The position numbers and the translations under genes are program-made. Source: Duffyella gerundensis (GTDB taxonomy: Bacteria; Pseudomonadota; Gammaproteobacteria; Enterobacterales; Enterobacteriaceae). Taken from it: DNA of 64,000 nt. Below the pieces are notes generated by a model. The model saw only the letters and a program-made list of their open reading frames with translations. It made no database searches and had not been told where the DNA came from. The stretch lies in assembly GCF_001517405.1 (NCBI RefSeq), contig NZ_LN907827.1, forward strand, positions 2,238,587 to 2,302,586, read 5' to 3'. Shown here piece by piece: positions 41,878-52,120 of this stretch (positions are counted from its first letter, which is position 1; each line of letters opens with the position of its first letter).

Positions 41878-43539
41878 TCAGAAAGTTTCCCAGTTATCCG
41901 TCGGCGGTGTGCCCGCCGCGGCACGCAGCACCGGCTGTGGCACTACCCGGCTCAGCGGCTGGCTGGTGCGTCCGCTACCGCTGTTGCTGATGCGGAACAC
42001 CGATACTGCCTGACTCAGGCGGCTCGCCTGCGCTTCCAGCGACGAAGCCGCCGCAGCCGATTCCTGCACCAGCGAGGCGTTCTGCTGCGTCACCCGATCC
42101 ATCTCGGTCACCGCCTGGCCGACCTGATCGATGCCGCGGCTCTGCTCATCCGACGCTGAGGCAATTTCGCCCATGATGTCGGTGACGCGCGTTACCGCGC
42201 TAACGATGTCGTTCATGGTGTCACCGGCGACGCTGACCTGCGCCGATCCGCTGTCCACCCGGCTGACCGAATCCTGGATCAGCGATTTGATCTCTTTTGC
42301 CGCCTGGGCACTGCGCTGGGCCAGGCTACGCACTTCGCCTGCCACCACCGCAAAGCCACGCCCCTGCTCCCCGGCACGCGCTGCTTCCACCGCGGCGTTC
42401 AGCGCCAGAATATTGGTCTGGAAGGCGATGCCGTCGATTACGCTGATGATGTCGGCAATCTTCTTCGAGCTGCCGGCGATATCGTTCATGGTTTTCACCA
42501 CGCCCGCCACCACGTTGCCGCCCTTCTCGGCGGTGGCTGAGGCGCTGAGCGCCAGCTGTGATGCCTGACGGGCATTCTCAGCGTTCTGCTTCACCGTGGC
42601 GGTGAGCTGCTCCATGCTGGCCGCGGTCTCTTCCAGCGAGGCCGCCTGCTGCTCGGTACGGGCTGAGAGATCGTTGTTACCGGCGGAGATTTCGCTGGCG
42701 CCGGTAAAGATGGCATCTGAACCGGTGCGCACGTCGCTGACCGTGCGGACCAGCTCCTGCTGCATGTGTTGCAGGCTCGACGCCAGCTGGCTCATTTCGT
42801 TACGTCCTTCCACCGCGATCGACTGGGTTAAATCGCCCGCCGCAATGGCGCGGATGTTGCCGATGATCGCATTGAGCGGCAGAATCAGCACGCTACGCAG
42901 GCCAAACCAGCTGGCCAGGATTACCGCAAACACCACAGCCAGCACCAGGCCAATCACCCACATCATCTGCACAAAGGCCGCGTGATTCTTCGCTTCGCCT
43001 TTGGCCGCCATTGATGCCTGCGCCTCACGCCATTCGGTATAGGCTTTCTGCATCTCGCCCTGCTTCTGCTCAATGTTGAGTTTCAGCATGCCCTGCAGAT
43101 CGTTGGCCTGCATCAATTGCAGCATCATCTTCAGTGCTTCGTTATAGCTGCCGTAACGGCTTTCCAGCTCATCGGTAATGCGGGTATCGAAATTCGGCAG
43201 CTCCGGCAGGTTGTAATAGATCTTGTAGTGCGCCTCGGCATCCGCCAGCAGCTGCTGCGTTTTGGCAATAACGCTGTCAAGATTACCGCCGTTCATGTTT
43301 TCCACCGCGCTGCTCTGCATACGTAGCATGCCGCGGTTAAGCTGAATGCGCGTCTGGTTCAGCGCAATCCACGCATCGGTCATTGAGGTGACGTTTTCCG
43401 TCGCCAGCTGTGAAACGGCAAAGCTCGCTTTGTCATTTTCCAGCGCCCGGAAACTGAGCCAGCTGGAGGAGAGCTGGATAATACCGAACAGGCAGAGCAC
43501 CGCGACCAGGCTGGTCACGACTTTGATTCTTTTAAACAT
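41878..43539 (-). CDS. Methyl-accepting chemotaxis protein (ligand unknown), tandem copy A
   Basis: 553 residues from ATG 43539 ([20 protein letters not shown]); an upstream extension to 43692 overlaps the sigma-28 promoter and is rejected. Same domain order as the Tsr-like receptor: TM1, four-helix sensor, TM2 ([20 protein letters not shown]), HAMP, signalling hairpin, C-terminal DNWETF. The sensor has [16 protein letters not shown] but lacks the QPTQG segment of Tar and Tsr, so the ligand differs or binds otherwise. Its sensor is closely similar to that of the neighbouring copy at 43728-45386, showing tandem duplication. Confidence 0.92.
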   Translation of the reverse strand: MFKRIKVVTSLVAVLCLFGIIQLSSSWLSFRALENDKASFAVSQLATENVTSMTDAWIALNQTRIQLNRGMLRMQSSAVENMNGGNLDSVIAKTQQLLADAEAHYKIYYNLPELPNFDTRITDELESRYGSYNEALKMMLQLMQANDLQGMLKLNIEQKQGEMQKAYTEWREAQASMAAKGEAKNHAAFVQMMWVIGLVLAVVFAVILASWFGLRSVLILPLNAIIGNIRAIAAGDLTQSIAVEGRNEMSQLASSLQHMQQELVRTVSDVRTGSDAIFTGASEISAGNNDLSARTEQQAASLEETAASMEQLTATVKQNAENARQASQLALSASATAEKGGNVVAGVVKTMNDIAGSSKKIADIISVIDGIAFQTNILALNAAVEAARAGEQGRGFAVVAGEVRSLAQRSAQAAKEIKSLIQDSVSRVDSGSAQVSVAGDTMNDIVSAVTRVTDIMGEIASASDEQSRGIDQVGQAVTEMDRVTQQNASLVQESAAAASSLEAQASRLSQAVSVFRISNSGSGRTSQPLSRVVPQPVLRAAAGTPPTDNWETF

Positions 43540-43576
43540 GGTTATCCCTGAATTTGGAAAAAAACTAACGAGGGCG

Positions 43577-43603
43577 TTATCGGCGCGAACGCCATAGCGA
43601 TTA
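43577..43603 (-). promoter_or_regulatory. Sigma-28 promoter of chemoreceptor copy A
   Basis: On the minus strand TAAT, 15 bases, GCCGATAA; one mismatch from TAAA-N15-GCCGATAA. It lies about 40 bp before ATG 43539. Confidence 0.85.
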
Positions 43604-43727
43604 GGTATTTTGTGCGCTGCCTGGATCCGTATTACCGGCGCGTGGGTCAGTCCGACCCGGCGTGTTTTACGCGGCGCCCCTTGAGAAGGCACGCGTCAGG
43701 GCGACGTCAGACGCCGCCCTGGGTGTT

Positions 43728-45386
43728 TTAGAAGGTTTCCCAGTTGCTGTCACCAGCTGGCGCGCTGGCCGCTGCACGCAGCACCGGCTGCGGTGCCACA
43801 CGGCTGGTCGGCTGGCTGGCGCGCACGCTGCCGCTGATGCGGAACACCGATACCGCCTGGCTGAGACGACTCGCCTGCTCTTCCAGCGAGGCCGCCGCCG
43901 CCGCTGACTCTTCCACCAGCGAGGCGTTCTGCTGCGTCACGCGATCCATCTCGGTTACCGCCTGGCCAACCTGATCGATACCGCGACTCTGCTCGTCCGA
44001 CGCCGAGGCAATTTCACCCATGATGTCGGTAACGCGGGTTACCGCATTGACGATGTCGTTCATGGTGGCACCGGCGACGCTGACCTGGTTGGAACCGCTG
44101 TCGACGCGGCTGACCGAATCCTGAATCAATGATTTGATCTCTTTCGCCGCCTGGGCGCTGCGCTGCGCCAGGTTACGGACTTCACCCGCCACCACCGCAA
44201 AGCCTCGGCCCTGCTCACCGGCACGCGCCGCTTCCACCGCGGCGTTGAGCGCGAGGATGTTGGTCTGGAAGGCGATGCCGTCGATCACGCTGATGATGTC
44301 AGCAATTTTCTTCGAGCTGCCGGCGATTTCGTTCATGGTTTTCACCACGCCCGCGACCACCGTCCCGCCCTTCTCGGCGGTTTCCGAGGCGCTGAGCGCC
44401 AGCTGTGATGCCTGACGAGCGTTCTCGGCGTTCTGCTTCACCGTGGCGGTAAGCTGCTCCATGCTGGCTGCAGTTTCCTCCAGCGAGGCCGCCTGCTGCT
44501 CGGTACGCGCGGAAAGATCGTTGTTACCGGCGGAAATTTCGCTGGCGCCGGTAAAGATGGCGTCTGAGCCGGTACGCACGTCACTGACCGTACGGACCAG
44601 CTCCTGCTGCATGTGCTGCAGGCTGGATGCCAGCTGGCTCATTTCGTTCCGCCCTTCCACCGCGATCGGCTGGGTCAGGTCGCCCGCGGCGATGGCACGG
44701 ATATTGCCGATGATTGCGTTCAGCGGCTGGATCAGCACGCTGCGCAGGCCAAACCAGCTGGCCAGAATCACCGCCAGCACCACCGCCATCACCAGACCAA
44801 TTACCCACATCATCTGGGTAAAGGCTGCATGGTTTTTCGCTTCGCCTTCGGCTGAAATCACCGCCTGCGCTTCACGCCATTCGGTATAGGCAGCCTGCAT
44901 CTCGCCCTGCTTCTGCTCAATGTTGAGCTTGAACATACCCTGCAGATCGTTGGCCTGCATCTGCTTCAGCATCGCTTTCAGCGCATCATCGTAGGTGGCA
45001 TAGCTGGCTTCCAGCTTGTCGCGGACGCGGACATCAAAACCCGGCGTGGCGGGCAGGTTGTAGTAAACCGTGTAGTGCTTCTGCGCTTCGTCCAGCAGCT
45101 GCTGAGTCTGCGCAATAATACCGTCCAGCTGGCCGCCGTTAATCTTCGACGCCATATCGCTCTGCATGCGCAGCATGCCGCGGTTGAGCTGGATGCGCGT
45201 CTGGTTCAGCGCAATCCACGCGTCGGTCATTGAGGTCACGTTATCGGTGGCTATCTGTGAGACGGCGAAGCTGTTTTTATCGTTTTGCAGCGCCTGAACG
45301 CTCAGCCAGCCAGAGAACAGCTGAATAATGCCAAACAGGCACAGTACCGCGACCAGGCTGGTCACGACTTTAATTCGCTTAAACAT
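43728..45386 (-). CDS. Methyl-accepting chemotaxis protein (ligand unknown), tandem copy B
   Basis: 552 residues starting [20 protein letters not shown], nearly the same N-terminus as copy A, with sensor [16 protein letters not shown] and no QPTQG segment. TM2 is about [17 protein letters not shown], then HAMP, hairpin and C-terminal SNWETF. In the hairpin its diagnostic residues ([40 protein letters not shown]) agree with the Tsr-like receptor rather than with copy A, which suggests gene conversion. It follows the cheW terminator and has its own sigma-28 promoter. Confidence 0.92.
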   Translation of the reverse strand: MFKRIKVVTSLVAVLCLFGIIQLFSGWLSVQALQNDKNSFAVSQIATDNVTSMTDAWIALNQTRIQLNRGMLRMQSDMASKINGGQLDGIIAQTQQLLDEAQKHYTVYYNLPATPGFDVRVRDKLEASYATYDDALKAMLKQMQANDLQGMFKLNIEQKQGEMQAAYTEWREAQAVISAEGEAKNHAAFTQMMWVIGLVMAVVLAVILASWFGLRSVLIQPLNAIIGNIRAIAAGDLTQPIAVEGRNEMSQLASSLQHMQQELVRTVSDVRTGSDAIFTGASEISAGNNDLSARTEQQAASLEETAASMEQLTATVKQNAENARQASQLALSASETAEKGGTVVAGVVKTMNEIAGSSKKIADIISVIDGIAFQTNILALNAAVEAARAGEQGRGFAVVAGEVRNLAQRSAQAAKEIKSLIQDSVSRVDSGSNQVSVAGATMNDIVNAVTRVTDIMGEIASASDEQSRGIDQVGQAVTEMDRVTQQNASLVEESAAAAASLEEQASRLSQAVSVFRISGSVRASQPTSRVAPQPVLRAAASAPAGDSNWETF

Positions 45387-45444
45387 GTTTACCCTTGGTG
45401 ATTAATAGAAAACGGGAAATAGTAAAAAGACAACAACAGGCAGG

Positions 45445-45471
45445 TTATCGGCGAACGGCGGCGGGAGTTTA
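45445..45471 (-). promoter_or_regulatory. Sigma-28 promoter of chemoreceptor copy B
   Basis: On the minus strand TAAA, 15 bases, GCCGATAA: a perfect match to the FliA consensus, about 60 bp before ATG 45386. Confidence 0.92.
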
Positions 45472-45582
45472 GAGAGCAACAGTCAGAAATGGCGAAAAAA
45501 CGGGCAATTAACGCAATAAAACAGCAGCACGCGGCGGTGTAGCTGAATCGTGACAGGCGTCAGCGAGGCAGCGCGGATTGAC

Positions 45583-45624
45583 GAAAAAAAAACAGCCCGG
45601 GCGATCGGTATCGCCGCGGGCTGT
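45583..45624 (-). terminator. Terminator of the motAB-cheAW operon
   Basis: ACAGCCCG ... CGGGCTGT (45592-45599 and 45617-45624), with an inner GCGATCGG/TATCGC pairing, followed by nine T on the minus strand. Confidence 0.88.
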
Positions 45625-45633
45625 CAGGCAGGA

Positions 45634-46131
45634 TTATGCGCTACGCAGTGTATCCACTAGCGCCATCTCGTCGCTGTTGAGCAGCTTCTCGATGTCGACC
45701 AGAATCAGCATACGCTCGCCGAGCGCACCGAGGCCGGTCATGTATTCGGTTGACATGGTCACCGCGAATTCCGGCGCCGGGCGGATCTGATCCTGGGTCA
45801 GCGACAGCACGTCAGAGACGCCATCAACCACGATACCCACCACGCGCTGTACCAGATTCAGGACGATCACCACGGTGTTGTCGTTGTACTCGACATCGGG
45901 CTGGTCGAACTTCAGACGCAGGTCGATGATCGGCACGATAACGCCGCGCAGGTTGGTCACGCCTTTGATAAACGACGGGGTGTTGGCGATACGCGTTACC
46001 TGATCGTAACCGCGAATCTCCTGCACTTTCAGGATGTCGATGCCGTACTCTTCATCACCTAAGGTGAATACCAGAAACTCCTGGCCTACGGTTTCGCCAG
46101 CCAGTTTCGTAACGGTTGCCATTCCACTCAT
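45634..46131 (-). CDS. cheW: Chemotaxis adaptor protein CheW
   Basis: 165 residues, near the E. coli length of 167. SH3-like adaptor with [37 protein letters not shown] and [15 protein letters not shown], the last being highly conserved. It couples receptors to CheA. It lies 23 bp downstream of cheA and ends the operon before a strong terminator. Confidence 0.97.
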   Translation of the reverse strand: MSGMATVTKLAGETVGQEFLVFTLGDEEYGIDILKVQEIRGYDQVTRIANTPSFIKGVTNLRGVIVPIIDLRLKFDQPDVEYNDNTVVIVLNLVQRVVGIVVDGVSDVLSLTQDQIRPAPEFAVTMSTEYMTGLGALGERMLILVDIEKLLNSDEMALVDTLRSA

Positions 46132-46154
46132 TTTTTTACCCTTTTTGGTTTCGG

Positions 46155-48137
46155 TTACGCTGCGGCGCCGGCCACACGCTTCTCACGGTTCAAAGTTTGC
46201 AGTGCGGAGACATCAACAATCAGCGCAACACTGCCATCGCCAAGGATGGTGCCAGCGGAAATGCCCGGCACCTTGCGGTAGTTACTTTCGAGGTTTTTCA
46301 CCACCACCTGATGCTGACCAATTAACTGGTCTACCAACAACGCATAGCGCTTGCCGGCGCTTTGCAGGATCACCACGATGCCCTGCGTCGCTTCGGTTTT
46401 CGCATTCTTCACGTCGAAGACGTTCCACAGCTCAACCAGCGGCAGATATTCGCCACGCACTTCCAGCACGCGCTCGCCACCGGCCAGCGGTTTCAGGTCG
46501 TCCGCCAGCGGCTGCAACGATTCCATTACGGCGTTCAGCGGCAGAATAAACACCTCATTCGCCACGCGCACCGACATGCCATCAAGGATAGCGAGCGTCA
46601 GCGGCAGCAGAATGCGAATGGTGGTGCCTTTGCCCTGCTTCGAGGAGATTTCGACGTGGCCGCCCATCTCCTGAATATTACGTTTCACCACGTCCATGCC
46701 GACGCCGCGTCCGGAGACGTCGGTGACCTGCTCAGCGGTGGAGAAGCCTGGGGCGAAGATCAGCATGCCAACGTCTTCGTCGCTCATGTTCTCGCTGACC
46801 GGCAGACCGGAAGAGAGCGCCTTGGCGAGAATACGTTCACGGTTCAGACCGGCACCGTCGTCAATCACTTCGATACAGATGTTGCCGCCCTGATGTTCCG
46901 CTGAAAGCGTCAGGTTGCCTACGGCATCTTTGCCGTTTTCCAGGCGTTTTTCCGGCGATTCAATCCCGTGGTCGAGGCTGTTACGCACCAGGTGCGTTAA
47001 CGGATCGATAATGCGTTCAATCAGGCTCTTATCGAGTTCGGTTGAACTGCCCATCAGGGTCAGTTCCACTTCTTTGCCCAGTTTGCTGGCCAGATCGCGC
47101 ACCAGACGCGGGAAGCGACTGAAGACATATTCCATCGGCATCATACGAATCGACATCACCGATTCCTGCAGATCGCGGGCGTTACGCTCAAGCTGACCCA
47201 TGCTGTTCAGCAGGTCGCCGTGCGCCACCGGATCCAACTCGCCGGAACGCTGTGCCAGCATCGACTGGGTAATCACCAGCTCGCCGACCAGGTTGATCAG
47301 CTGATCCACTTTCTCTACCGCCACGCGAATACTGCTTGATTCGCTGGTTTTCGCCGGTGCAGCAGCGCGTTTCGCTTCGCGTTTGGCCGGAGGTGCAATC
47401 TCGGTGACGCTGGCCAGCGCAGGCGCGGGCTCGGCCTCTGGCGCGGCAGCAGCCGGTGCAGCTTCAGCGGCCGGCGCTGAGGCATCCGGGAAATGAATCT
47501 GCGACTCTTCGATCACGAAGCAGAGCACCGCCACGATGTCATCTTTACCGACGGAATCGATGTTAGCTTCCAGGGTGTTTTCCCCTTCCACCACGTTGCT
47601 CAGCGTGCCGAGGTTACCCAGCTCTTCGCGCATCAGCTTCACTTCGCCGCTTTTCAGCTCGGTGAGTTTCACGCGCAGGCCGCTGTTGGCAACCGCTGCG
47701 GCGGCCGTTGTCGGCGCGGCAGCAGCAGGTGCTACCGCTTCGCCTTTGGCTTCCAGCGCCAGCTGACGTAAAGCTTCACAGATGTACTTGAAGCTTTCCT
47801 CGTTCGGTTCCTGCCCGGTTTTATAGGCATCGAGCTGTTCCTGCATAATATCTTTGGTTTCCAAAAACAGGTTGATGATGTCGGTGCTGAGCTGCATTTC
47901 GCCGCGACGAGCACCATCCAGAATGTTTTCCAGAATGTGGGTAGTTTCCTGTAGTACACGGAAACCAAATGTTCCTGCACCGCCTTTAATGGAGTGGGCG
48001 GCACGGAAAATGGCATTGAGCTGCTCGGAGTCCGGCTCCTGCGGGTCGAGACCCAACAGGTGCTGCTCCATATCGGCCAGCAGCTCGTCTGCCTCGTCAA
48101 AAAACGTCTGGTAAAAATCGCTGATGTCCATACTCAC
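46155..48137 (-). CDS. cheA: Chemotaxis histidine kinase CheA
   Basis: 660 residues from GTG 48137, as in E. coli. P1 domain with phospho-His48 ([17 protein letters not shown]), P2 CheY/CheB-binding domain (~160-225) between Ala/Pro-rich linkers, P3 dimerisation ([19 protein letters not shown]), P4 kinase ([29 protein letters not shown]) and P5 regulatory domain. An internal Met at residue 98 ([11 protein letters not shown]), the start of the short form CheA-S in E. coli, is kept, so a short form may be made here too. Confidence 0.97.
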   Translation of the reverse strand: MSMDISDFYQTFFDEADELLADMEQHLLGLDPQEPDSEQLNAIFRAAHSIKGGAGTFGFRVLQETTHILENILDGARRGEMQLSTDIINLFLETKDIMQEQLDAYKTGQEPNEESFKYICEALRQLALEAKGEAVAPAAAAPTTAAAAVANSGLRVKLTELKSGEVKLMREELGNLGTLSNVVEGENTLEANIDSVGKDDIVAVLCFVIEESQIHFPDASAPAAEAAPAAAAPEAEPAPALASVTEIAPPAKREAKRAAAPAKTSESSSIRVAVEKVDQLINLVGELVITQSMLAQRSGELDPVAHGDLLNSMGQLERNARDLQESVMSIRMMPMEYVFSRFPRLVRDLASKLGKEVELTLMGSSTELDKSLIERIIDPLTHLVRNSLDHGIESPEKRLENGKDAVGNLTLSAEHQGGNICIEVIDDGAGLNRERILAKALSSGLPVSENMSDEDVGMLIFAPGFSTAEQVTDVSGRGVGMDVVKRNIQEMGGHVEISSKQGKGTTIRILLPLTLAILDGMSVRVANEVFILPLNAVMESLQPLADDLKPLAGGERVLEVRGEYLPLVELWNVFDVKNAKTEATQGIVVILQSAGKRYALLVDQLIGQHQVVVKNLESNYRKVPGISAGTILGDGSVALIVDVSALQTLNREKRVAGAAA

Positions 48138-48168
48138 GGGATCACCTCTGCTGTGAGGAGCGGTCTTG

Positions 48169-49110
48169 TTATTGCGTCGCGTTGGCAGGTGCCGCTACGG
48201 GAGCAGGCGCTGCTGGCGCAGTAATTTGTTCAATGCTGGCGACGTCATTGACCGCCATCGCATCACTTTCGGTATTCTCTTTTTCAATCGCGGCCTCAGT
48301 GTCATGGTTCAACACCAGCAGGCTCATACGCCGGTTCACGGCATCATCCCCGCCGCGATTTTTCAGTTTCATGGTGTCGGACATGCCCACCACGCGCAGC
48401 ATCTTGTCAGAAGCCAGGCCACCGATAACCAGTTCCCGCCGCGAGGCGTTGGCACGATCGGTAGAAAGCTCCCAGTTGCTGTAACCACGCTGTCCGTTGG
48501 CATACTGAATGTCATCGGTATGGCCAGCGATACTGATTTTGTTCGGTATATCATTCAAAATCGGTGCAATGGCCCGCAGGATATCGCGCATATAAGGTTC
48601 CACATCCGCGCTGCCGGTTTTAAACATCGGCCGATTCTGGCTATCAATAATCTGAATACGCAGCCCCTGCTCCACCATGTTGATGATCAGGTGCGGACGG
48701 AGCGCCTTCAGTCGCGGATCCGCTTCGATCAGCTGATCGAGTTTTTCCCGTAACCGGTTAAGGCGAATATCGTCCAGCTTGCGTTTTTGCGCCTCCATAT
48801 CAATCTTCGGCTGCTTGTTCACTTCACCCTGCTTTTGCGTGGGATCGTCACCGCCGCCTGGAATGGGGCTGGAGCTGTCACTGCTGCGCTGGCCACCGGT
48901 TACCGCCACTTTCAGCGGCGTCTTAAAGTAATCGGCAATTTGCACCAATTGCTGAGGGTTAGAGATCGAAATTAGCCACATCACCAAAAAGAAAGCCATC
49001 ATGGCGGTCATAAAGTCGGCGTAAGCGATTTTCCATGAGCCGTGACTGCCCTCATGCTTTTTATGTTTGCGCCGTTTGACCAGCACGATCGGGTGATTAT
49101 CGTGTTTCAT
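48169..49110 (-). CDS. motB: Flagellar stator protein MotB
   Basis: 313 residues. A single N-terminal membrane helix carries the proton-binding Asp ([19 protein letters not shown], Asp32 of E. coli). The C-terminal OmpA-like peptidoglycan-binding domain includes [14 protein letters not shown] and [14 protein letters not shown]. The C-terminus has a long Ala/Pro/Val-rich tail. It anchors the MotA4-5/MotB2 stator to the cell wall. Six bases after motA. Confidence 0.97.
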   Translation of the reverse strand: MKHDNHPIVLVKRRKHKKHEGSHGSWKIAYADFMTAMMAFFLVMWLISISNPQQLVQIADYFKTPLKVAVTGGQRSSDSSSPIPGGGDDPTQKQGEVNKQPKIDMEAQKRKLDDIRLNRLREKLDQLIEADPRLKALRPHLIINMVEQGLRIQIIDSQNRPMFKTGSADVEPYMRDILRAIAPILNDIPNKISIAGHTDDIQYANGQRGYSNWELSTDRANASRRELVIGGLASDKMLRVVGMSDTMKLKNRGGDDAVNRRMSLLVLNHDTEAAIEKENTESDAMAVNDVASIEQITAPAAPAPVAAPANATQ

Positions 49111-49116
49111 CAGCAG

Positions 49117-49989
49117 TTATTCCGTTTTAGCCGGTGACTTGGCATTACGTACGTGTTCTTCCAGTTCAGTGAACGACGGGCGTTCGGTGGAATAGAGCGT
49201 TTTACGGCCAAATTCCACGGCGATCTGCGGCGCATAGCCGTTCAGGCTCGACAGCAGCGTCACCTTGATGCATTGCATCATCTTGGTGGTTTCCGCACAT
49301 TTCTGCCGCAGCACGTTAGCCAGTGGCGAAATAAAGCCGTACGCCAGCAGGATGCCGAGGAAAGTTCCCACCATGGCGTGTGCAATCAGCGCGCCCAGCT
49401 CAGCGGCCGGACGGTCTGCTGACGCCAGCGCGTGCACCACGCCCATTACCGCCGCTACGATACCGAACGCCGGCAGGCCGTCGCCGATTTGCGCAATACT
49501 CTGCGCCGGGACGTCACACTCGTGTTCGTAGGTTTCGATCTCTTCGTCCATCAACGCTTCGATTTCAAAGGCGTTCATGTTGCCGCTGACCATCAGGCGC
49601 AAATAGTCGTTGATGAAATCCACCAGCCGGTTATCGGCCAAAATGCGCGGGTAATTAGCGAAAATTTCGCTCTCTTTTGGATTGTCGATATCGCTTTCTA
49701 GTGACAGCATGCCCTGCTGACGCGATTTAGCCATCAGCCGGTAAAGCAACGCCATCAGGTCCATATACACGGCTTTGTTGTATTTCGAACCGCGGAACAG
49801 CAGCGGTAACGCTTTGCCCGTGGCTTTGATCGCCTTGCCGTTGTTGCCAACCAGGAAAGCACCCAATCCGGCGCCGCCGATAATGATCAGCTCCGAAGGT
49901 TGATAGAGCGCGCCAAGATGGCCACCGACCATCATGTATCCGCCCAGTACTGAGCCCAGTACCACGATGTAGCCCAAGATAACCAGCAC
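49117..49989 (-). CDS. motA: Flagellar stator protein MotA
   Basis: 290 residues from GTG 49989 (preceded by AAGGATTTATT), as in E. coli. Four membrane segments, and the cytoplasmic loop with the charged residues that contact FliG: YRLMAKSRQQGMLSLESD (Arg90 and Glu98). Conserved PAFGIVAAVMGVVHAL and MVGTFLGILLAYGFISPLAN are present. First gene of motAB-cheAW; a terminator lies between flhC and motA, so a separate promoter is needed but I could not place it. Confidence 0.96.
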   Translation of the reverse strand: MLVILGYIVVLGSVLGGYMMVGGHLGALYQPSELIIIGGAGLGAFLVGNNGKAIKATGKALPLLFRGSKYNKAVYMDLMALLYRLMAKSRQQGMLSLESDIDNPKESEIFANYPRILADNRLVDFINDYLRLMVSGNMNAFEIEALMDEEIETYEHECDVPAQSIAQIGDGLPAFGIVAAVMGVVHALASADRPAAELGALIAHAMVGTFLGILLAYGFISPLANVLRQKCAETTKMMQCIKVTLLSSLNGYAPQIAVEFGRKTLYSTERPSFTELEEHVRNAKSPAKTE

Positions 49990-50067
49990 AATAAATCCTT
50001 ACGTCTGTAACGTGTTGGTGGAAGTTAAGCCAGAGAGCCGAAGGTGTCGTTTCTGAACGCGGAGCAA

Positions 50068-50096
50068 AAAAAAAGCAGCGGTCAAAAACCGCTGCT
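50068..50096 (-). terminator. flhDC terminator
   Basis: AGCAGCGGT-CAAAA-ACCGCTGCT, 9-bp arms, followed on the minus strand by nine T. Confidence 0.93.
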
Positions 50097-50122
50097 GGAT
50101 GCATCTCACGTAGCGAACAAAC

Positions 50123-50701
50123 TTAAACGGCGTGTTTAACCTGTTCATCCAGCAGTTGTGAAATGTTATCGGCAGATTCTACCGAAAGTTTACGCCTTTT
50201 TACCGCACGAGATGGCGGCTGGCACAGGCTGCAGCAGAAGCTACCGACCGGCTGATGCGCATGATTAATAAAGCTTCCATGGCATGATTTACAGTCAGAT
50301 AACTCCAGCATGCCGCTTTCAACGAATCGCACCAGGGTCCATGCACGCGTCAGCGCCAACAGGGGGCCCTCGTCCGATTGCGGACACTGTTCAAGGTAAA
50401 GACGGTAGGCTTTAATCACCGCATCCACGCCGCTGCACAGGCCGCTTTTCAGCAGGAACTGCCAGGCGTTACTGAAGATTGACGCGTGAATATTCTGTTC
50501 CCAGGTCATAAACCAGTCGGTAGAGAAAGGCAGCATGCCTTTTGGCGGTGGGCTGCCACGCAGTTCTTTATACAGCTTGATCAAACGACCACGGCTGAGC
50601 TGCGTTTCGCTCTCTAACATCTGGAGGCGTGCGCCTAAGGTAATAAGCTCCATCGCCAGCTGAATATCACGGGCTTCCTGAACGATACTTTTGTCGCTCA
50701 T
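50123..50701 (-). CDS. flhC: Flagellar master regulator subunit FlhC
   Basis: 192 residues, as in E. coli. The zinc site uses four Cys: [11 protein letters not shown] and [11 protein letters not shown] near residues 138-162. FlhC pairs with FlhD to form FlhD4C2, which activates class II flagellar promoters. Its ATG overlaps the flhD stop (ATGA). Confidence 0.97.
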   Translation of the reverse strand: MSDKSIVQEARDIQLAMELITLGARLQMLESETQLSRGRLIKLYKELRGSPPPKGMLPFSTDWFMTWEQNIHASIFSNAWQFLLKSGLCSGVDAVIKAYRLYLEQCPQSDEGPLLALTRAWTLVRFVESGMLELSDCKSCHGSFINHAHQPVGSFCCSLCQPPSRAVKRRKLSVESADNISQLLDEQVKHAV

Positions 50702-51054
50702 AATGCTGCCCTTTTCTTTGGTAACTCAGTGACTTTTGCTGATGCTTCACGCAGCAAACGGCTGGAGAGCAGGATGCCGGTATGGATCTGCTGTAAGTCA
50801 TCCACGCGCGATTCTTGCGTCAGGCGGTTGATCAGGTTGTGATCGTTAAAGCGGAACTGACACACCAGCTGATTGGTTTCAGCTAATTTCACCATATCTG
50901 GAAGGGTCAGTTTTGCCAACGTGTCAGCCATGGCTTCATCAATACCCAGGCGAAACATTGCGGACGCTTTTTCCTGATTAATTAAACGTTGCGCTAACAG
51001 TAAATAAGACAAGTTGATGTCGTAAATATGCTTGAGTAATTCAGATGTACCCAT
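50698..51054 (-). CDS. flhD: Flagellar master regulator subunit FlhD
   Basis: 118 residues from ATG 51054 ([20 protein letters not shown]). The frame is open upstream to 51171, including an ATG at 51066, but those codons are not part of the conserved protein. The hallmark [20 protein letters not shown] and [15 protein letters not shown] segments are present. Class I gene: expression integrates nutrient and stress signals. Upstream lie a CRP site and several GGA motifs that could bind CsrA. Confidence 0.96.
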   Translation of the reverse strand: MGTSELLKHIYDINLSYLLLAQRLINQEKASAMFRLGIDEAMADTLAKLTLPDMVKLAETNQLVCQFRFNDHNLINRLTQESRVDDLQQIHTGILLSSRLLREASAKVTELPKKRAAL

Positions 51055-52078
51055 TTTGTTTTCCATCCTGACTGACACGACTTTTAACGTTCGCGGCACT
51101 ATCCCGCGCTTGAGTTTGTTGGTTGGTAAATCTAAAGATGGCAAAACGTTATTAGGTATAGAACCAAACATGCACTGTTATCTGTTCGCATCCCAGAGGG
51201 GTGCTGATGCAGTAATTAGTCATAACTCCAGGCCAATCTTTCTTTGAATCCTCGTCCTCTTCCGTGACGTTCGCTTACATCTTTTTAAGACTATTCCTAA
51301 AAACAACGCAACTCTAGCTGCTCTAATTTCTACATACAACGAATATTTTGCGAAATTTTAGATAAAGTGTGATCTCCATCACACTTTTAAGGCAAATTCT
51401 TTACCTGAACCATCAGCATAGCTTTTGAATAGGTCGATTTTTGACCTATTTTGGGTTTTTCTTTACAAAACTGGACACAACTACGCATTTCTGAATAGAA
51501 ATGATTAGCTTTTAGACTCTCAGGATCGATACGTTGTCAAATCGCGGCTAGCGCCCTATTAAACGCTGGTTTTTTAATTTTATGCAGCGTTATTCACTGT
51601 TATGCCTGGGAATTTACCCCCTATAAATTAGTGACTTAGCGTTACAGTTCCCCTTATGGATAGCTGTACAAGGCAATAAAAGCGGCTTTTTGCGATCGGC
51701 AGAGATAAGCGGGTGTTAACAGAGTGAGGGTTATGTCAGCGGGGAAGAACCAGATGTAACAATGAGTTACATTAACAGCATAAATGTATTTCAGAAAAGC
51801 GCAGTCTGAGTGCAGTAAACATCGGCCGCAAAATGGCAAACTTTAGTGCTTTCCTTAAATTTGTCATCCGGCGCTCATCTTTTTTTATCGACCTTCAGGC
51901 CTGACGGTAAAAAGCATTACCGCTGTTGATGCACGGCGAAAAATTCAAGACCAATCAAAGGTAAAGTCCTGATAACCTGACTGCCAGCCCGCGAAATCAG
52001 CACGCATAATTACTGACTAAGATAATTCTTAGAGTCCGTCAGCATAAAATGCTCTTTGCTTACCCGGGCGACAGACAT
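51055..52078. other. About 1 kb gene-free regulatory region upstream of flhDC
   Basis: No convincing gene on either strand between flhD and the otsA terminator. In E. coli uspC lies in this interval; it is absent here. The stretch is AT-rich, holds the CRP operator at 51368-51383 and, on the flhD transcript side, AGGAATAG (about 51290-51297) and GGAAGAGGACGAGGATT (about 51250), clusters of GGA that could be CsrA sites in a long leader. The distal part (51400-52075) has no feature I can name. Confidence 0.6.
51368..51383. promoter_or_regulatory. CRP (cAMP receptor protein) site upstream of flhDC
   Basis: TGTGA-TCTCCA-TCACA matches the CRP consensus fully. The palindrome extends to 10-bp perfect arms (AAAGTGTGAT / ATCACACTTT, 51364-51387). 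CRP-cAMP activation of flhDC is established in E. coli, where its site lies about 70 bp before the start of transcription. Confidence 0.9.
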
Positions 52079-52080
52079 AA

Positions 52081-52108
52081 AAAAAGGACGCCGAAGCGTC
52101 CTTGTTTA
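52081..52108 (-). terminator. otsBA terminator
   Basis: AAGGACGC-CGAA-GCGTCCTT with seven T following on the minus strand, 12 bp past the otsA stop. Confidence 0.9.
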
Positions 52109-52120
52109 TTTCAGGGTGAG

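Noticed and set aside
51654..51839. 61-codon minus-strand ORF in the flhDC control region
   Set aside because: Composition and lack of a ribosome-binding site argue against a gene; it is in an AT-rich regulatory stretch.
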